From Mycobacterium lepromatosis (GTDB taxonomy: Bacteria; Actinomycetota; Actinomycetes; Mycobacteriales; Mycobacteriaceae), in contig NZ_CP083405.1 in NCBI RefSeq assembly GCF_000975265.2, forward strand, positions 1,984,001 to 2,048,000: a DNA stretch of 64,000 bases, written 5' to 3'. Below, in pieces: positions 20,905 through 29,529 of the stretch. A model generated the notes under the pieces. It had not been told where the DNA came from and searched no databases. It saw nothing but the letters and a program-made list of their open reading frames with translations. A program made the position numbers and the translations under genes. Position 1 is the stretch's first letter. Each line of letters starts with the position of its first letter.

Positions 20905-21530
20905 TTTAACGGTCGGGTGGTTGCAACCGTTTAGGTGTCGTGTGTCGCGGCAGTTCTGACGCATGAGTGTGTTGCGCTACGTCCTCGGGCTCATCTTCAG
21001 TGACCATCTGGATGACGATCCAGCCGAGTTCTTTGAGATCGCGAAGCCGGTCCTGGTCGCGGGCGTACTGACTGGCGGTTGGTGCGATGGTGGTAGCCCG
21101 TCAATACTCGATAACCACCTTGCACTTTTCCCAGCCCATGTCAACCAACGGCAATCAGTCGCCAGTTTGACTGCACAGGTATTTGCGTGGGGGAATGGGC
21201 AGATAGGCCTCGATGAGCAGTAAGCGCAGCTACGTCTCCTTGGGCGCCGTGGTGCCCGGATCGGTTAGTAGAATCGTTGCGCGTAACCTTCGCCGGCCTC
21301 GCGCACCCGAGGATCGCTTGGCGGGTAGCATCTTCGCTCGAATACGTCGTTGCCCGCATCAGGGTGTCGAGCTGCGTCACCGCCTTGCCGGTAGACAGTT
21401 ATGGCTAAGTCAAACACCGTTCTTGCGTAAGTGGTCACCAGCAGTCCGACGATCCGGGTAATCTCCCGACTCGACTAGCTGATTATGGGTGGTCACGCCG
21501 ATCGGGGATGTGGGTTACGCCAGGTCAGTT
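20905..21530 (-). pseudogene. DUF559-domain protein (AbiEi/Vsr-like fold), broken
   Basis: On the minus strand, blocks in different frames match the mycobacterial DUF559 family. One is an N-terminal part (LRATTYSSEDATRQAI). Another reads HSPTQIPVQSNWRLIA, the segment just before the nuclease-like core. The core itself reads LVDMGWEKCKVVIEY, YARDQDRLRDLKELGWIVIQM and EPEDV. These proteins have a PD-(D/E)XK/Vsr-like fold, and many carry an AbiEi-type N-terminal helix-turn-helix. The core motif D...E..K is partly preserved (VDMGW, VVIEY). No M. tuberculosis gene is known to me at this position. It marks the start of the accessory stretch. Confidence 0.6.
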
Positions 21531-21749
21531 CGACGGACTCATCGTCGTCAATACAATCCGAACCGTGCAGCGCTGCCGCGGCGCAATCCTGCAAATAAAT
21601 AACGGGTTAGATCACAGGTAACTCGGCTACATAGTTGATACGTGCTCGGTCTGCCCCGCCACACAAGTGGTCTAGCGTACCACAAAACTTTGTCCACAAA
21701 TGCAATCCACAAATGAAATGAAATGAAGTCACGACGAACTCGTACTATT

Positions 21750-22550
21750 TTGTTGTCGCGGTGGTTTTGGTGGGTGAGTTGTGATTGTGATCGGTGTAGT
21801 GCCGGTCTTGGTGAGTTGATCGGGCGGTGCATTTTGGGAAGTAGGTGGTGTAAAAGATCGCTGGTGTTCTCGTTGCTGCCGCGTTGTGGTGGTGAGTGAG
21901 GTCGCAAAAAGTAGATCGGTTGTGCTTGACAGGTGATGCGGCTATGAGCAGCCGTCTTGAGGCCCTGATCCCAAGCCGGGGGTTTTACCGAGGTTCTGCG
22001 GTAAAGCGTTGAGTGTGGTGATCATGGCCGCAGCGACCACATCAGTGCTGCGGCCCTTAGACAGGTGGCGCAGCTGCACGAACCCGATACTGTGTTCGGC
22101 CAGGGCGTTGATGTGGGGGGGCCTGGTTTTTGCCGATGATTAAATCGCCCGCCCAATGTTTTAGAGCACCGCACGGTCGTGCAGCTTCGGCGGCACGCTC
22201 ACCGATGGTGACCATACCCAGAATATGGCGATGCCCGGTTTTGGTGCGCTGTGCCCGTAGTGTGCCTAACGCCCACCCAGTGTGCACACATGCCGGCCAA
22301 CACCTGATGTCGTTTCCCGCGTCCTTGCACGAAGAACGCCTTGTACAGCGTTTCGTGAGGTACCTGCATCTTCGGGCCGGTCAGGAGAGGTCGTTGGCCA
22401 ACACCCCAGCAATGTGTTCGGGACTGTACTTTTTGACTTTTTGGCCAGCAACGCTTCCACCACCGTACGCAACTGCCCACCGCGGCCAGCTGGCCGGCCT
22501 TTTCAGTCGCTGGGCCCGCTGCTCACTGCATAGCTAGGCACGGCGCGCTA
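21750..22550 (-). mobile_element. IS30-family transposase remnant
   Basis: Minus-strand similarity to IS30 transposases can be followed through three frames: VKKYSPEHIAGVLANDLS, QVPHETLYKAFFVQGRG, HILGMVTIGERAAEAARP and HWAGDLIIGKN (catalytic-domain start, first Asp of DDE), WDQGLKTAAHS (second Asp region), and PHSPPQRGSNENTSDLLHHL (the NENTNGLLRQ region with the catalytic Glu). The N-terminal helix-turn-helix is missing or unreadable. No intact terminal inverted repeats or target duplication could be identified by eye. The element is dead but sits beside a synteny break. Confidence 0.8.
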
Positions 22551-22784
22551 AATAACCCGATTCAGCTTGTGCACCAGCACATGAAAGGAAAGCCTTTACT
22601 TGACATAATGTTGCTTATCGGCAAACGGCCAACGTGGGTGGCATTAGATAAAAGGGGTCGCAACTTCCAGTGACTATTAGCTGATCTACGAATGTCACGA
22701 CACCGATGTTGGCTATTCATTCCCGGCTGGTCTGCTCACATCGTTTTATGTATGCGGCACGGTTGCCGTACAGTTCAATAATTC

Positions 22785-22803
22785 AATGAATAATTCGGGT
22801 GTT
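22785..22803 (+). repeat. 19-base direct repeat, copy 1
   Basis: AATGAATAATTCGGGTGTT matches the copy at 23538-23556 in 18 of 19 positions. It overlaps the left arm of the inverted-repeat element. The copies are about 750 bases apart and in the same orientation. Confidence 0.6.
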
Positions 22804-22861
22804 CGATACATCCTTGAGGATGTCTCTGCCGGCGGGCCTTACGGCCGGTGATCGAACATCC
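22797..22861 (+). repeat. Compact three-way-junction inverted-repeat element
   Basis: An 11-bp stem pairs 22797-22807 (GGGTGTTCGAT) with 22851-22861 (ATCGAACATCC), with a single G-U pair if transcribed. It encloses two further hairpins with no mismatches: 22808-22823 (ACATCC, loop TTGA, GGATGT) and 22828-22849 (CCGGC/GCCGG plus a flanking G-U pair, loop of ten). The linker between them is CTCT. All 65 bases are accounted for by a neat junction, which is unlikely in decaying sequence unless it is or was selected, as an RNA or as a mobile repeat. There is no match to a family I can name. Confidence 0.5.
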
Positions 22862-23537
22862 TATCTTCCTTTAAATTATATTTATTATATTTTTGTGGTA
22901 CTATCAGTGATAAGTCACTATGACGAATCTGCTTGTGAAGCCGGGACTCAAGAGGCTATTGATTACAACGCGTCGAGTTGATAGTCGGCCAAACTCCAAG
23001 CGGTTGCCGGCAAAAATGGGTTGGGAACTATACCCGGCTGCATGCCATCTATTCGGCGCCACAATGACGTTTCGTTGCTTTCGAGCTGACGAGACAGTGC
23101 TCAATGTGATGGTTTATGCTTCTAACGCGCGAAATTACTCCAACTATTGGGTCCGCAGATGAATGATCGCTGGGTGTGATTCATGGAGGGGACGGTTGTT
23201 TGCGGTGGCGCTGGAGGGCGGCTTAGTATCGATTGTGGTGCGGCTCCTGTGGGCACGTAGGAGCCGGTGATGGCTTCTGATCGGGGCGCCAGCACGTTGA
23301 GATTTGGCTGGGACCACCCGTAAGTCGTCAACGGGGCGGCCTGCGGGACGTTGGTGGCCATCGGGCGGTTTTCCTCACTCGAATCGTCGCTACCCAATAC
23401 GGAGGAACGCGCACCTATCGAGCACGCACCAGCTACCACTCACTCGGCCAATTACACCGGCTGAGAATTCTCGCTCCCTTGGCAATAAACCACTTCGGCA
23501 GCTAAGCACGGGATTCGACACTACACCTCTTCCGTTT

Positions 23538-23556
23538 AATGAATAATTCGCGTGTT
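23538..23556 (+). repeat. 19-base direct repeat, copy 2
   Basis: AATGAATAATTCGCGTGTT differs from copy 1 (22785-22803) at one base. It is also followed by a short possible stem (GGGTG...CACCC), but not by the full three-way junction seen at copy 1. Confidence 0.6.
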
Positions 23557-23690
23557 GGGTGAAAGCCCGTGCCGCCCACCCTCGTGAGCTGTACGGGATG
23601 CAGTGGACCACCCTGCACTCCCCTCTTTTTGGCTGATGGGGGCTGCATATCATCAATACGTCTCGGTGACAAATTGTGTTATCAGACGTG

Positions 23691-25433
23691 TTAAGTGATC
23701 TCTACTGACTTCGTTCCGCTAGGTCGCTGGCTGAACGTGTCGGTGTAGTAGCTGGTCCCTTCGCCTGAGAGTTTCGCCCGATACATTGCGGTGTCGGCGT
23801 CGCGCAGGATCTGACCCACGTTGCGGGAGTCGTCGACTTCGATCGCAACGATACCGATACTCGCACTAAGGTGTAGTACAGCGTCGGCGACGTAGGTCGG
23901 CTCAAACAATGCTGCGTGCATCCTGTCTACGACTTTGCTCAATTCAGTATGTGTGATCTTTCCCAGGATAAGAGCGACGAACTCGTCACCTCCGAACCGA
24001 CCCACCACGTCGCGTGATCGCAGTCCCGCCCGCAATCGTTGTGCTGCAGTCTGCAGCACAACGTCGCCAACATCGTGCCCCAGCGAATCGTTTATGCCCT
24101 TGAAATTGTCCAGGTCGATGAACAGCACCGCTGCCAGCAGCTGGTCGGAGGCGCCGCAGCAACGTTGTTCATCGATACGGGCGAGGATAGAAGTGCGGTT
24201 AGGCAGTCCGGTCAGCGTGTCGTGCGCCGCTTGATGGGCCAGGTATTGGCTGGCTTGGCGCTCGGCCGTGACGTCGGTGAAAGAAATCAGCAACGCCGCG
24301 TCTTTGGGATCGATGGGGTTGAGCGGTCGGCTGTTAACTGACAGCCAAACCCGTGTCCCGTCGCTAGGACGATCGATACCGATGATGAAGCCAGTTTTGA
24401 GGGTACCAGTCTGCAAGATCTCGAGCACAGCCCCTCGACCGCAGTCAAGCAGCCGGCCTTGGGAATCATACAGCGGAAGCGTCGCTGCCCGTTGGACAGG
24501 ATCATCGAGAGCACTTCGGTCACTGACGCCAAGGATGCGCAGGGCGGCAGGGTTCACTGATTCGACGTAGCCGTCGCCGTCCAGGACAATGACTCCTTCC
24601 TCCAACAATGCCACGATAGTTTGAAAGCGGCGCTCGACTTGGAGCAGTGTGGTGTGATCACTGCACACCAGCACGAAGCCGTTTTCCATCGTGGCCGCAG
24701 ATACCCGCATGACCATAGCCACGCCATCCGAGGCGTATTGGGTAGTGTGTAGTACCCCGCCCTCGGTGATGATGGCGCGCGGATCCAGCGGCGCGCCGAC
24801 AGCTTCACTGATCGGCATGCCTAGGGCGTCTGATGCGGAGCGACGGTAGATGGCCTCCGCGGCCGGGTTCCAACTGGTGATGATGCCGGTCGACGTGGTG
24901 GCTATGATGGCGTCACTGACGTGGTTGACCAAACCCGCTTGGAAGCGCAACATTTCTTCCGCGGCTTTCTGGGTAGTAAGGTCACGAAAGATGACCTGGT
25001 AGGCGGGTTTTCCTTCCCATACGGTGAACACCGACACCGCTTCGACCTCAAGCATAGTGCCGTCGAGGCGTAGCAGCACCGCCTCCGATGGCTGGGATGC
25101 GTCGCCAACCTCGCGCAGGCCCGCGATGCGGGACATCATTACCGGCACGAAGTCGGGGTGGACAAACTCGATCAGCGGGTGCCCGATGATCTGCTCGGGC
25201 GACTGTGCGGCCATCCACTTGACACCAACGGGATTGAGGTAGATAACCCGACCACTCTCATGCACACAGGTCATGTTGGGGCTGTGGTCGATAAGCCGTT
25301 GGTATCGCTGCGCGACAGTATCATGGTGGCGGTGTTCGTTGTCGGCAGTTGACCCAGCTGAACACTCGCCGCTCTGAACCATGACGCTGCGCACCGTCTC
25401 CAACACTTGATTCCTGATTAATTTTAATTTCAA
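23691..25433 (-). CDS. PAS-GGDEF diguanylate cyclase (ML1419c-like)
   Basis: An intact 580-residue signalling protein with no membrane segment. Residues from about 40 to 400 form three PAS-type sensor domains: YQRLIDHSPNMTCVHESG, then FQAGLVNHVSDAIIATTSTG, then TIVALLEEGVIVLDGDGYVE. A GGDEF domain runs from about 405 to 565 (HDTLTGLPNR start). The active-site motif GGDEF is at 481-485. The inhibitory I-site RSRD is at 472-475, exactly five residues upstream, so it should make c-di-GMP from GTP with product feedback. The start is TTG 25433, with AAGGA nine bases upstream; ATG 25382 is the alternative and has a weaker site. It resembles the M. leprae antigen ML1419c, a demonstrated diguanylate cyclase as I recall, with no M. 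tuberculosis orthologue. No EAL domain is present. Confidence 0.92.
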   Translation of the reverse strand: MKLKLIRNQVLETVRSVMVQSGECSAGSTADNEHRHHDTVAQRYQRLIDHSPNMTCVHESGRVIYLNPVGVKWMAAQSPEQIIGHPLIEFVHPDFVPVMMSRIAGLREVGDASQPSEAVLLRLDGTMLEVEAVSVFTVWEGKPAYQVIFRDLTTQKAAEEMLRFQAGLVNHVSDAIIATTSTGIITSWNPAAEAIYRRSASDALGMPISEAVGAPLDPRAIITEGGVLHTTQYASDGVAMVMRVSAATMENGFVLVCSDHTTLLQVERRFQTIVALLEEGVIVLDGDGYVESVNPAALRILGVSDRSALDDPVQRAATLPLYDSQGRLLDCGRGAVLEILQTGTLKTGFIIGIDRPSDGTRVWLSVNSRPLNPIDPKDAALLISFTDVTAERQASQYLAHQAAHDTLTGLPNRTSILARIDEQRCCGASDQLLAAVLFIDLDNFKGINDSLGHDVGDVVLQTAAQRLRAGLRSRDVVGRFGGDEFVALILGKITHTELSKVVDRMHAALFEPTYVADAVLHLSASIGIVAIEVDDSRNVGQILRDADTAMYRAKLSGEGTSYYTDTFSQRPSGTKSVEIT

Positions 25434-25799
25434 CGCATCGTTTCCTTGGGCTAAGGTAGTGCATCACAGCAGGAGTACCGACCAACCCCGTAGACAGTTT
25501 TGCATAAAATCTGACGGTGGTGTCGCCGGTTGCTCCGTTCTTCCTTCCTGGAATGACCTTATTGCGTGAACCGAGCGAAATGAGGCACAAAAAAGGGAAA
25601 ATCTTATCCTAAGGCGGGTGTCATTGGGATGTCCACGAGATGACAAAAAGTAAGGCGCAGGGAATAGAACGTGCGTGAACAGGCTATGGCGATGACCGAG
25701 ATCGGAGCAGTAACTGGGTACGGCTGGGCACCAGGTATCTATAGGAGGGTTTGTTGAGCGGGAAACCAGCCGCCACCCTCTCGGGAGATACGGGCAGAA
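25434..25799. other. Interval upstream of the GGDEF gene
   Basis: Contains the AAGGA ribosome site of the diguanylate cyclase immediately next to its TTG. No other gene is recognisable. It separates that gene from the divergent ketoacyl-synthase remnant and should hold the cyclase promoter, but no convincing -10/-35 pair could be picked by eye. Confidence 0.4.
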
Positions 25800-26830
25800 C
25801 CGTGACGAGAACGTGAACGTGTGGTTGGTTCGGGTTAGCGATGACGGTGATCCCGCCGACGGAGCCAGCTTCGCAGCGCGCGAAGCAATCAACGATACGT
25901 TGGAGCGCGGATGGACTCCCGGGCTAACAGGTGGGCGTGGTACAAGCAGTTGTCGTTTCTGAGTTCGAATCTCGAGTAAGTACTGGGGTTGCTTCCAATG
26001 CCAGGACGGTGGACGGCGGCTAGTCCGCGATTACCTCGCTCTGATGCTTTTCAGATTGGTGTCGCTACCGATGAAGGAATACGACTTCCGTGGCCCCGCA
26101 ATGAATTGTGTCAACGATGTTTGCCTCCGGCAATGCAGGGATATTCACGGCTGAGGTACGGCTGGATTGCGGCGTCGTTGACGATATGGTGTTTCTGCCC
26201 ACCGGCTTGTTAATGACCCCGAGACGGTCGATCACTTCGTGCGGATGGGGTCGGCGTTATGGAATATCGAGCTGTTAAATGCGTACAGGCCCTTCCAGGA
26301 AGGCAGCCGGGGATTTCCGATGGGAGAAAAAGCTGCCGTGGCGTTCTTGTTGTCACGCAACTCCGGGCAGGTGTATGCGAATGTGTTAGGTGGCGTCATG
26401 TCGCACGACATGTACCATGTGACCTCCATCGACCTGGTCCACACCCAGACAGATAGAAAACGTGCGTGCGCCAGGCGCTCCTCTACCAAGCAGGTGTTGA
26501 CCTCCAGCGCAACTCGGTACATGAATGCACACGGGCCTGGCACCCAACAGTGTGACCGTGCCGAGGCGGCAATCCTCGACGCGATCCTGAACAGGCGGCC
26601 GGAGATCTATTCCAGTCAAGCCCCTGATCGGTCACTGCCAAGGTGCAGCGTCAGCCGTTGAACTGGCTACCGCGGCATCTGCATACGAGTATGGGTCCCA
26701 TCCCCGCCGCGTGTCGCTCCGAGCCATCCACAGCTGTTGGGCGGCCCCACGCCGATGGTTGAGGGACTCAACTCTGAAGACATCTTTGGGCATTGGCGGT
26801 TACAACGCTGTAGTGGTACTTGCCAGCCCC
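25800..26830 (+). pseudogene. Beta-ketoacyl synthase, broken
   Basis: The best block (26239-26661) reads YANVLGGVMSHDMYHVTSID, then ATRYMNAHGPGTQQCDRAEA, then AILDAILNRRPEIYS. NAHGPGTQQ is the conserved motif with the first catalytic histidine of KAS enzymes. The second, in HCQGAASAVELATAA, follows in another frame at about 26625. The C-terminal GIGGYNAVVVLASPN is at about 26790. An N-terminal part is suggested by VNVWLVRVSDDGDPADGASF near 25810. The region of the active-site cysteine could not be found. It is of the FabF/KasA-like or type II PKS kind; the M. tuberculosis block does not have it. Confidence 0.6.
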
Positions 26831-27199
26831 AATTAGTGATTCACCCATCGTCGGGCAGCCGGAAGTCGGACCCCGAGTCTGAGTCATTGGCTCAGCCTTG
26901 ATCCAGCAGCAGTCGGAAAGCCGGCGACCTTACACACCGTACGAAACTAGGCTTTCCACAGCCCGTATCGCCATTATCAACCCGGTCAGCAAGCGCCATG
27001 CCCAGCCTTAATCGTCGGTCGCGTGTAACGGCCAAATGCATCGTTGCATGAAATTGAGAGGCAAGGTTAAAATGCTATTCCCCGAGTGGGGCGACACGCT
27101 CTGTGAGCCGACTATTGGCGGCATCAATCAACCTGGTAGCGTGCGGCTGCGTGGCAGCCGGCAGTGTACCACTCCTGGACGACAGTTCGGCCGTTGACC
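26831..27199. other. Gene-poor interval
   Basis: No recognisable coding similarity. It may include the extreme 3' part of the amidohydrolase remnant on the minus strand, too eroded to align by eye. Confidence 0.35.
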
Positions 27200-28325
27200 G
27201 GCACCCCAGTCGATATCGCCTGGTGGTCACTTCACTTGCATGATGGTTGAGTCAACCGAGGTAATAACGGGTCGCAAATGCAGTCAATCGTTGTGCAGCA
27301 ACATCAGATCAGCAGCTTTACCCACTTCAATCGGTCCGCATACCGATGACTCAAGACCTAGCGCCCTTGCACCCGGCAGGGGTGCGGCATGCAGGACTTG
27401 GCAAGTGATCACAGGCAACTCGTCAATAACGCTAAGAAACCGATTGCTCGAGCACCGGCTGCAGTGTGGTATCACGCTCATGCTGCCGCAATATCCGCAT
27501 GGCGGTAAAGCGGATCGCCGTTATTGTTTGACACAATGTCGGCACCGATGCTAGTGGCCCAACCGAGGGAGGTGGCGCACCGAAACGCGGGATATCCGCA
27601 GCCCATCTGAAGCTCCATATCCGAAGTTGTAGCGATGGAGCAACCCGCATCGATCAGCATGATAATCTCGCAGTCATTACACATAATTAACTTGTGCACT
27701 GCACCCCTTTTAGTTTTTAGTTAAAGCTTGAATCTATATTACTTAAGTATGCATGGTGATCGGTACGTCGAGATCGTTTACGGCATGGATTTCGCGAACG
27801 GTTTCAACTAATAGGGTACATGCTGAGTTTAGTCGGGACGACGCCCATACGGCCGAGACTGTCACGGGACGAGAAATGGGACTTGCGCACTTTACGGGCG
27901 TCGAAGAAATGACCATCTGGGGTGGTCGAAATCAGGGCGTTGCTGCGGAGAAGAGTAGAAGACGTAGCACTACAATGTTCGAACCTCGCTGTCTTTAATC
28001 CCTGGTACTACCGACCGCGTCGGCGTTGTTGCAACTTCCGCAAAATAGCTACGAATGCGCCCAACATAGTTGTTAAGGTTCCAATTGTCAGTGACCCGTG
28101 CATTGTGGTCTGCCATAGGTAGTCGACGGCTATAGACAAACTCAGTAATAACCCATCGATTCGCAGCATCGATGACTTGATGACTTCGACATCGATACCG
28201 AAAAAATACTCATCAATCACACCCATACGCCCATCCTCGATTAAGACGTCGGCACGTTGGAATTCCGTAGTCAACGGCTCACCGATAACCATCCACCCCC
28301 GATGACAACCGAGCATACACACAAC
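27200..28325 (-). pseudogene. Amidohydrolase (AtzA/chlorohydrolase-like), broken
   Basis: N-terminal sequence reads GWMVIGEPLTTEFQRADVLI, then EDGRMGVIDE, a typical beta-sandwich leader of cyclic-amidohydrolase enzymes, followed by WQTTMHG where the metal-binding HxH strand (DTHRHVWQTT) belongs. The HxH itself is lost. A central block (27478-27699) has LIDAGCSIATTSDMELQMGC and SLGWATSIGADIVSNNNGDP, containing the metal-ligand Asp region. The C-terminus is VLHAAPLPGARALGLES and GPIEVGKAADLMLLHND. The substrate could have been an aminohydrolase-type heterocycle. It is on the same strand as the permease and amine-oxidase remnants upstream. Confidence 0.7.
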
Positions 28326-28349
28326 AACCTTATCCTTCCTATGTTGCGA

Positions 28350-29425
28350 AAGAACATCAAAAGAGGATTCGGTGCTGCCACCAACAACAGCCTATTTTTC
28401 ATCATCGATGATGCTGTGGAAATTTTACTTTTCCGACATATAAATCGCTTTCCTCGGGTTGTTTGGTGGGCAATGACTAGGGCGTCACAGTGGTGGGCTG
28501 AATAAACCGTGTCAAATATCGAAACCCAAATGTAAGACCAGTCCGATGACCCCAATCGATGTCCCGCTGCCGTGACACGGGTCCACAATACTAGTAGATT
28601 GAGAATCACGAAGACGAGCTACCAGAATGACCTTGTCGAGCAGCGGAAGAAGACATTAAACAGCGCACCGTGGAGCCTGTGCATATGCTATCCGAAAATG
28701 CCACAGGAAAGCACATGCATATGGTTTGCTACCGTGCCAGACACACTGGAATGCCGTAAAATGGCAATGATATCCAGCAGAGTTCGCTCGGACAGTAACT
28801 TTACTATGACGTAGAAAGTGCTAGTAGCGAGGTTCGCTACGAAGGGTGCGGAAAGCCAGTCACCCTGGTGTGCCGGTTCACTCAGGCGAACCTTGGGAAA
28901 CGCCTAATAGGCGAGCATGTGCCGTGTGGTCGGCAGGAACGTTGTCTGCAAACTGTTCCTCGCTGCAATCATTTAGTAGGTAGCGCATGCGCGGCTCTCC
29001 GGAGACCACCCGTATCCTTTCGCTCAATCTTGGGTCAGCGTTGACGTCGATGCGTGCGTCGTCGGGGACGTTGAGGCCGCCATGGCTGGTGGCCACCATG
29101 CACAGCACCCCGGCGCAGCCCGGAAACTTTTACAGGTCTTTCCCCTCCTCGCCCAGCGTGAGAAAGGTGTTCCAGCCCTTAGTGGATCACGTAAACGACG
29201 CTCCACAGTCAGGAGCATCGGAGTTCAGTTCACAGTAGGCCGAGGCAGTCAAGAAACATCGGGATGAACCCTCCGGTAAATACGACCGGCATTCGACTCC
29301 GACCGCGGCGACGATCATTCTGATTTTGAATGTCAATGCGTATCCCGTTGCTATGCAAGCGATACCAAGGATAGTATCAGAAAATATGCCCACTGTTTCC
29401 GCCGCTAACCACTTGGGCACAAATC
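28350..29425 (-). pseudogene. APC-family amino-acid/amine permease, broken
   Basis: The N-terminal part is recognisable: LAAETVGIFSDTILGIACIA, then ATGYALTF, then the diagnostic loop AYCELNSDAPDCGASFT followed after a stop by STKGW. It corresponds to the YRELNRVAPDCGTTFTWSTKA pattern of APC permeases. Downstream a hydrophobic frame near 28540-28609 (LNLLVLWTRVTAAG) could be a late helix. A block at 28878-29108 (MVATSHGGLNVPDDARIDV) does not fit APC proteins and I cannot assign it. It lies between the amine-oxidase and amidohydrolase remnants on the same strand. Confidence 0.5.
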
Positions 29426-29529
29426 CGCCATACCCAGCGACGTCCCCAACGCTGGCTGGAGTTGTTAAAGTTAACGGCTAACGGCGCTGGCCACCCGTTG
29501 CTGCGAGGCCTTTAGCCATGACCGTAGCG

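Larger units (their letters stand above)
22560..23690 (+). other. Gene-poor interval with repeats
   Basis: No protein similarity could be assigned. Short open frames occur at 22920-23162 (+) and 23122-23439 (-), but neither resembles a known family and both have ordinary stop density around them. The interval holds the three-way-junction element at 22797-22861 and two copies of a 19-base repeat (22785-22803 and 23538-23556). It lies between the IS30 remnant and the 3' end of the diguanylate cyclase gene. Confidence 0.4.

Noticed and set aside
23122..23439. A proline-rich minus-strand frame that looks like a PE/PPE tail
   Set aside because: No PE or PPE N-terminal motif and no conserved core were found; too little to call a gene.
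25955..25975. tRNA-like GAGTTCGAATCTC
   Set aside because: It resembles a T-arm, but no acceptor stem or anticodon arm can be folded upstream. It lies in the ketoacyl-synthase remnant.
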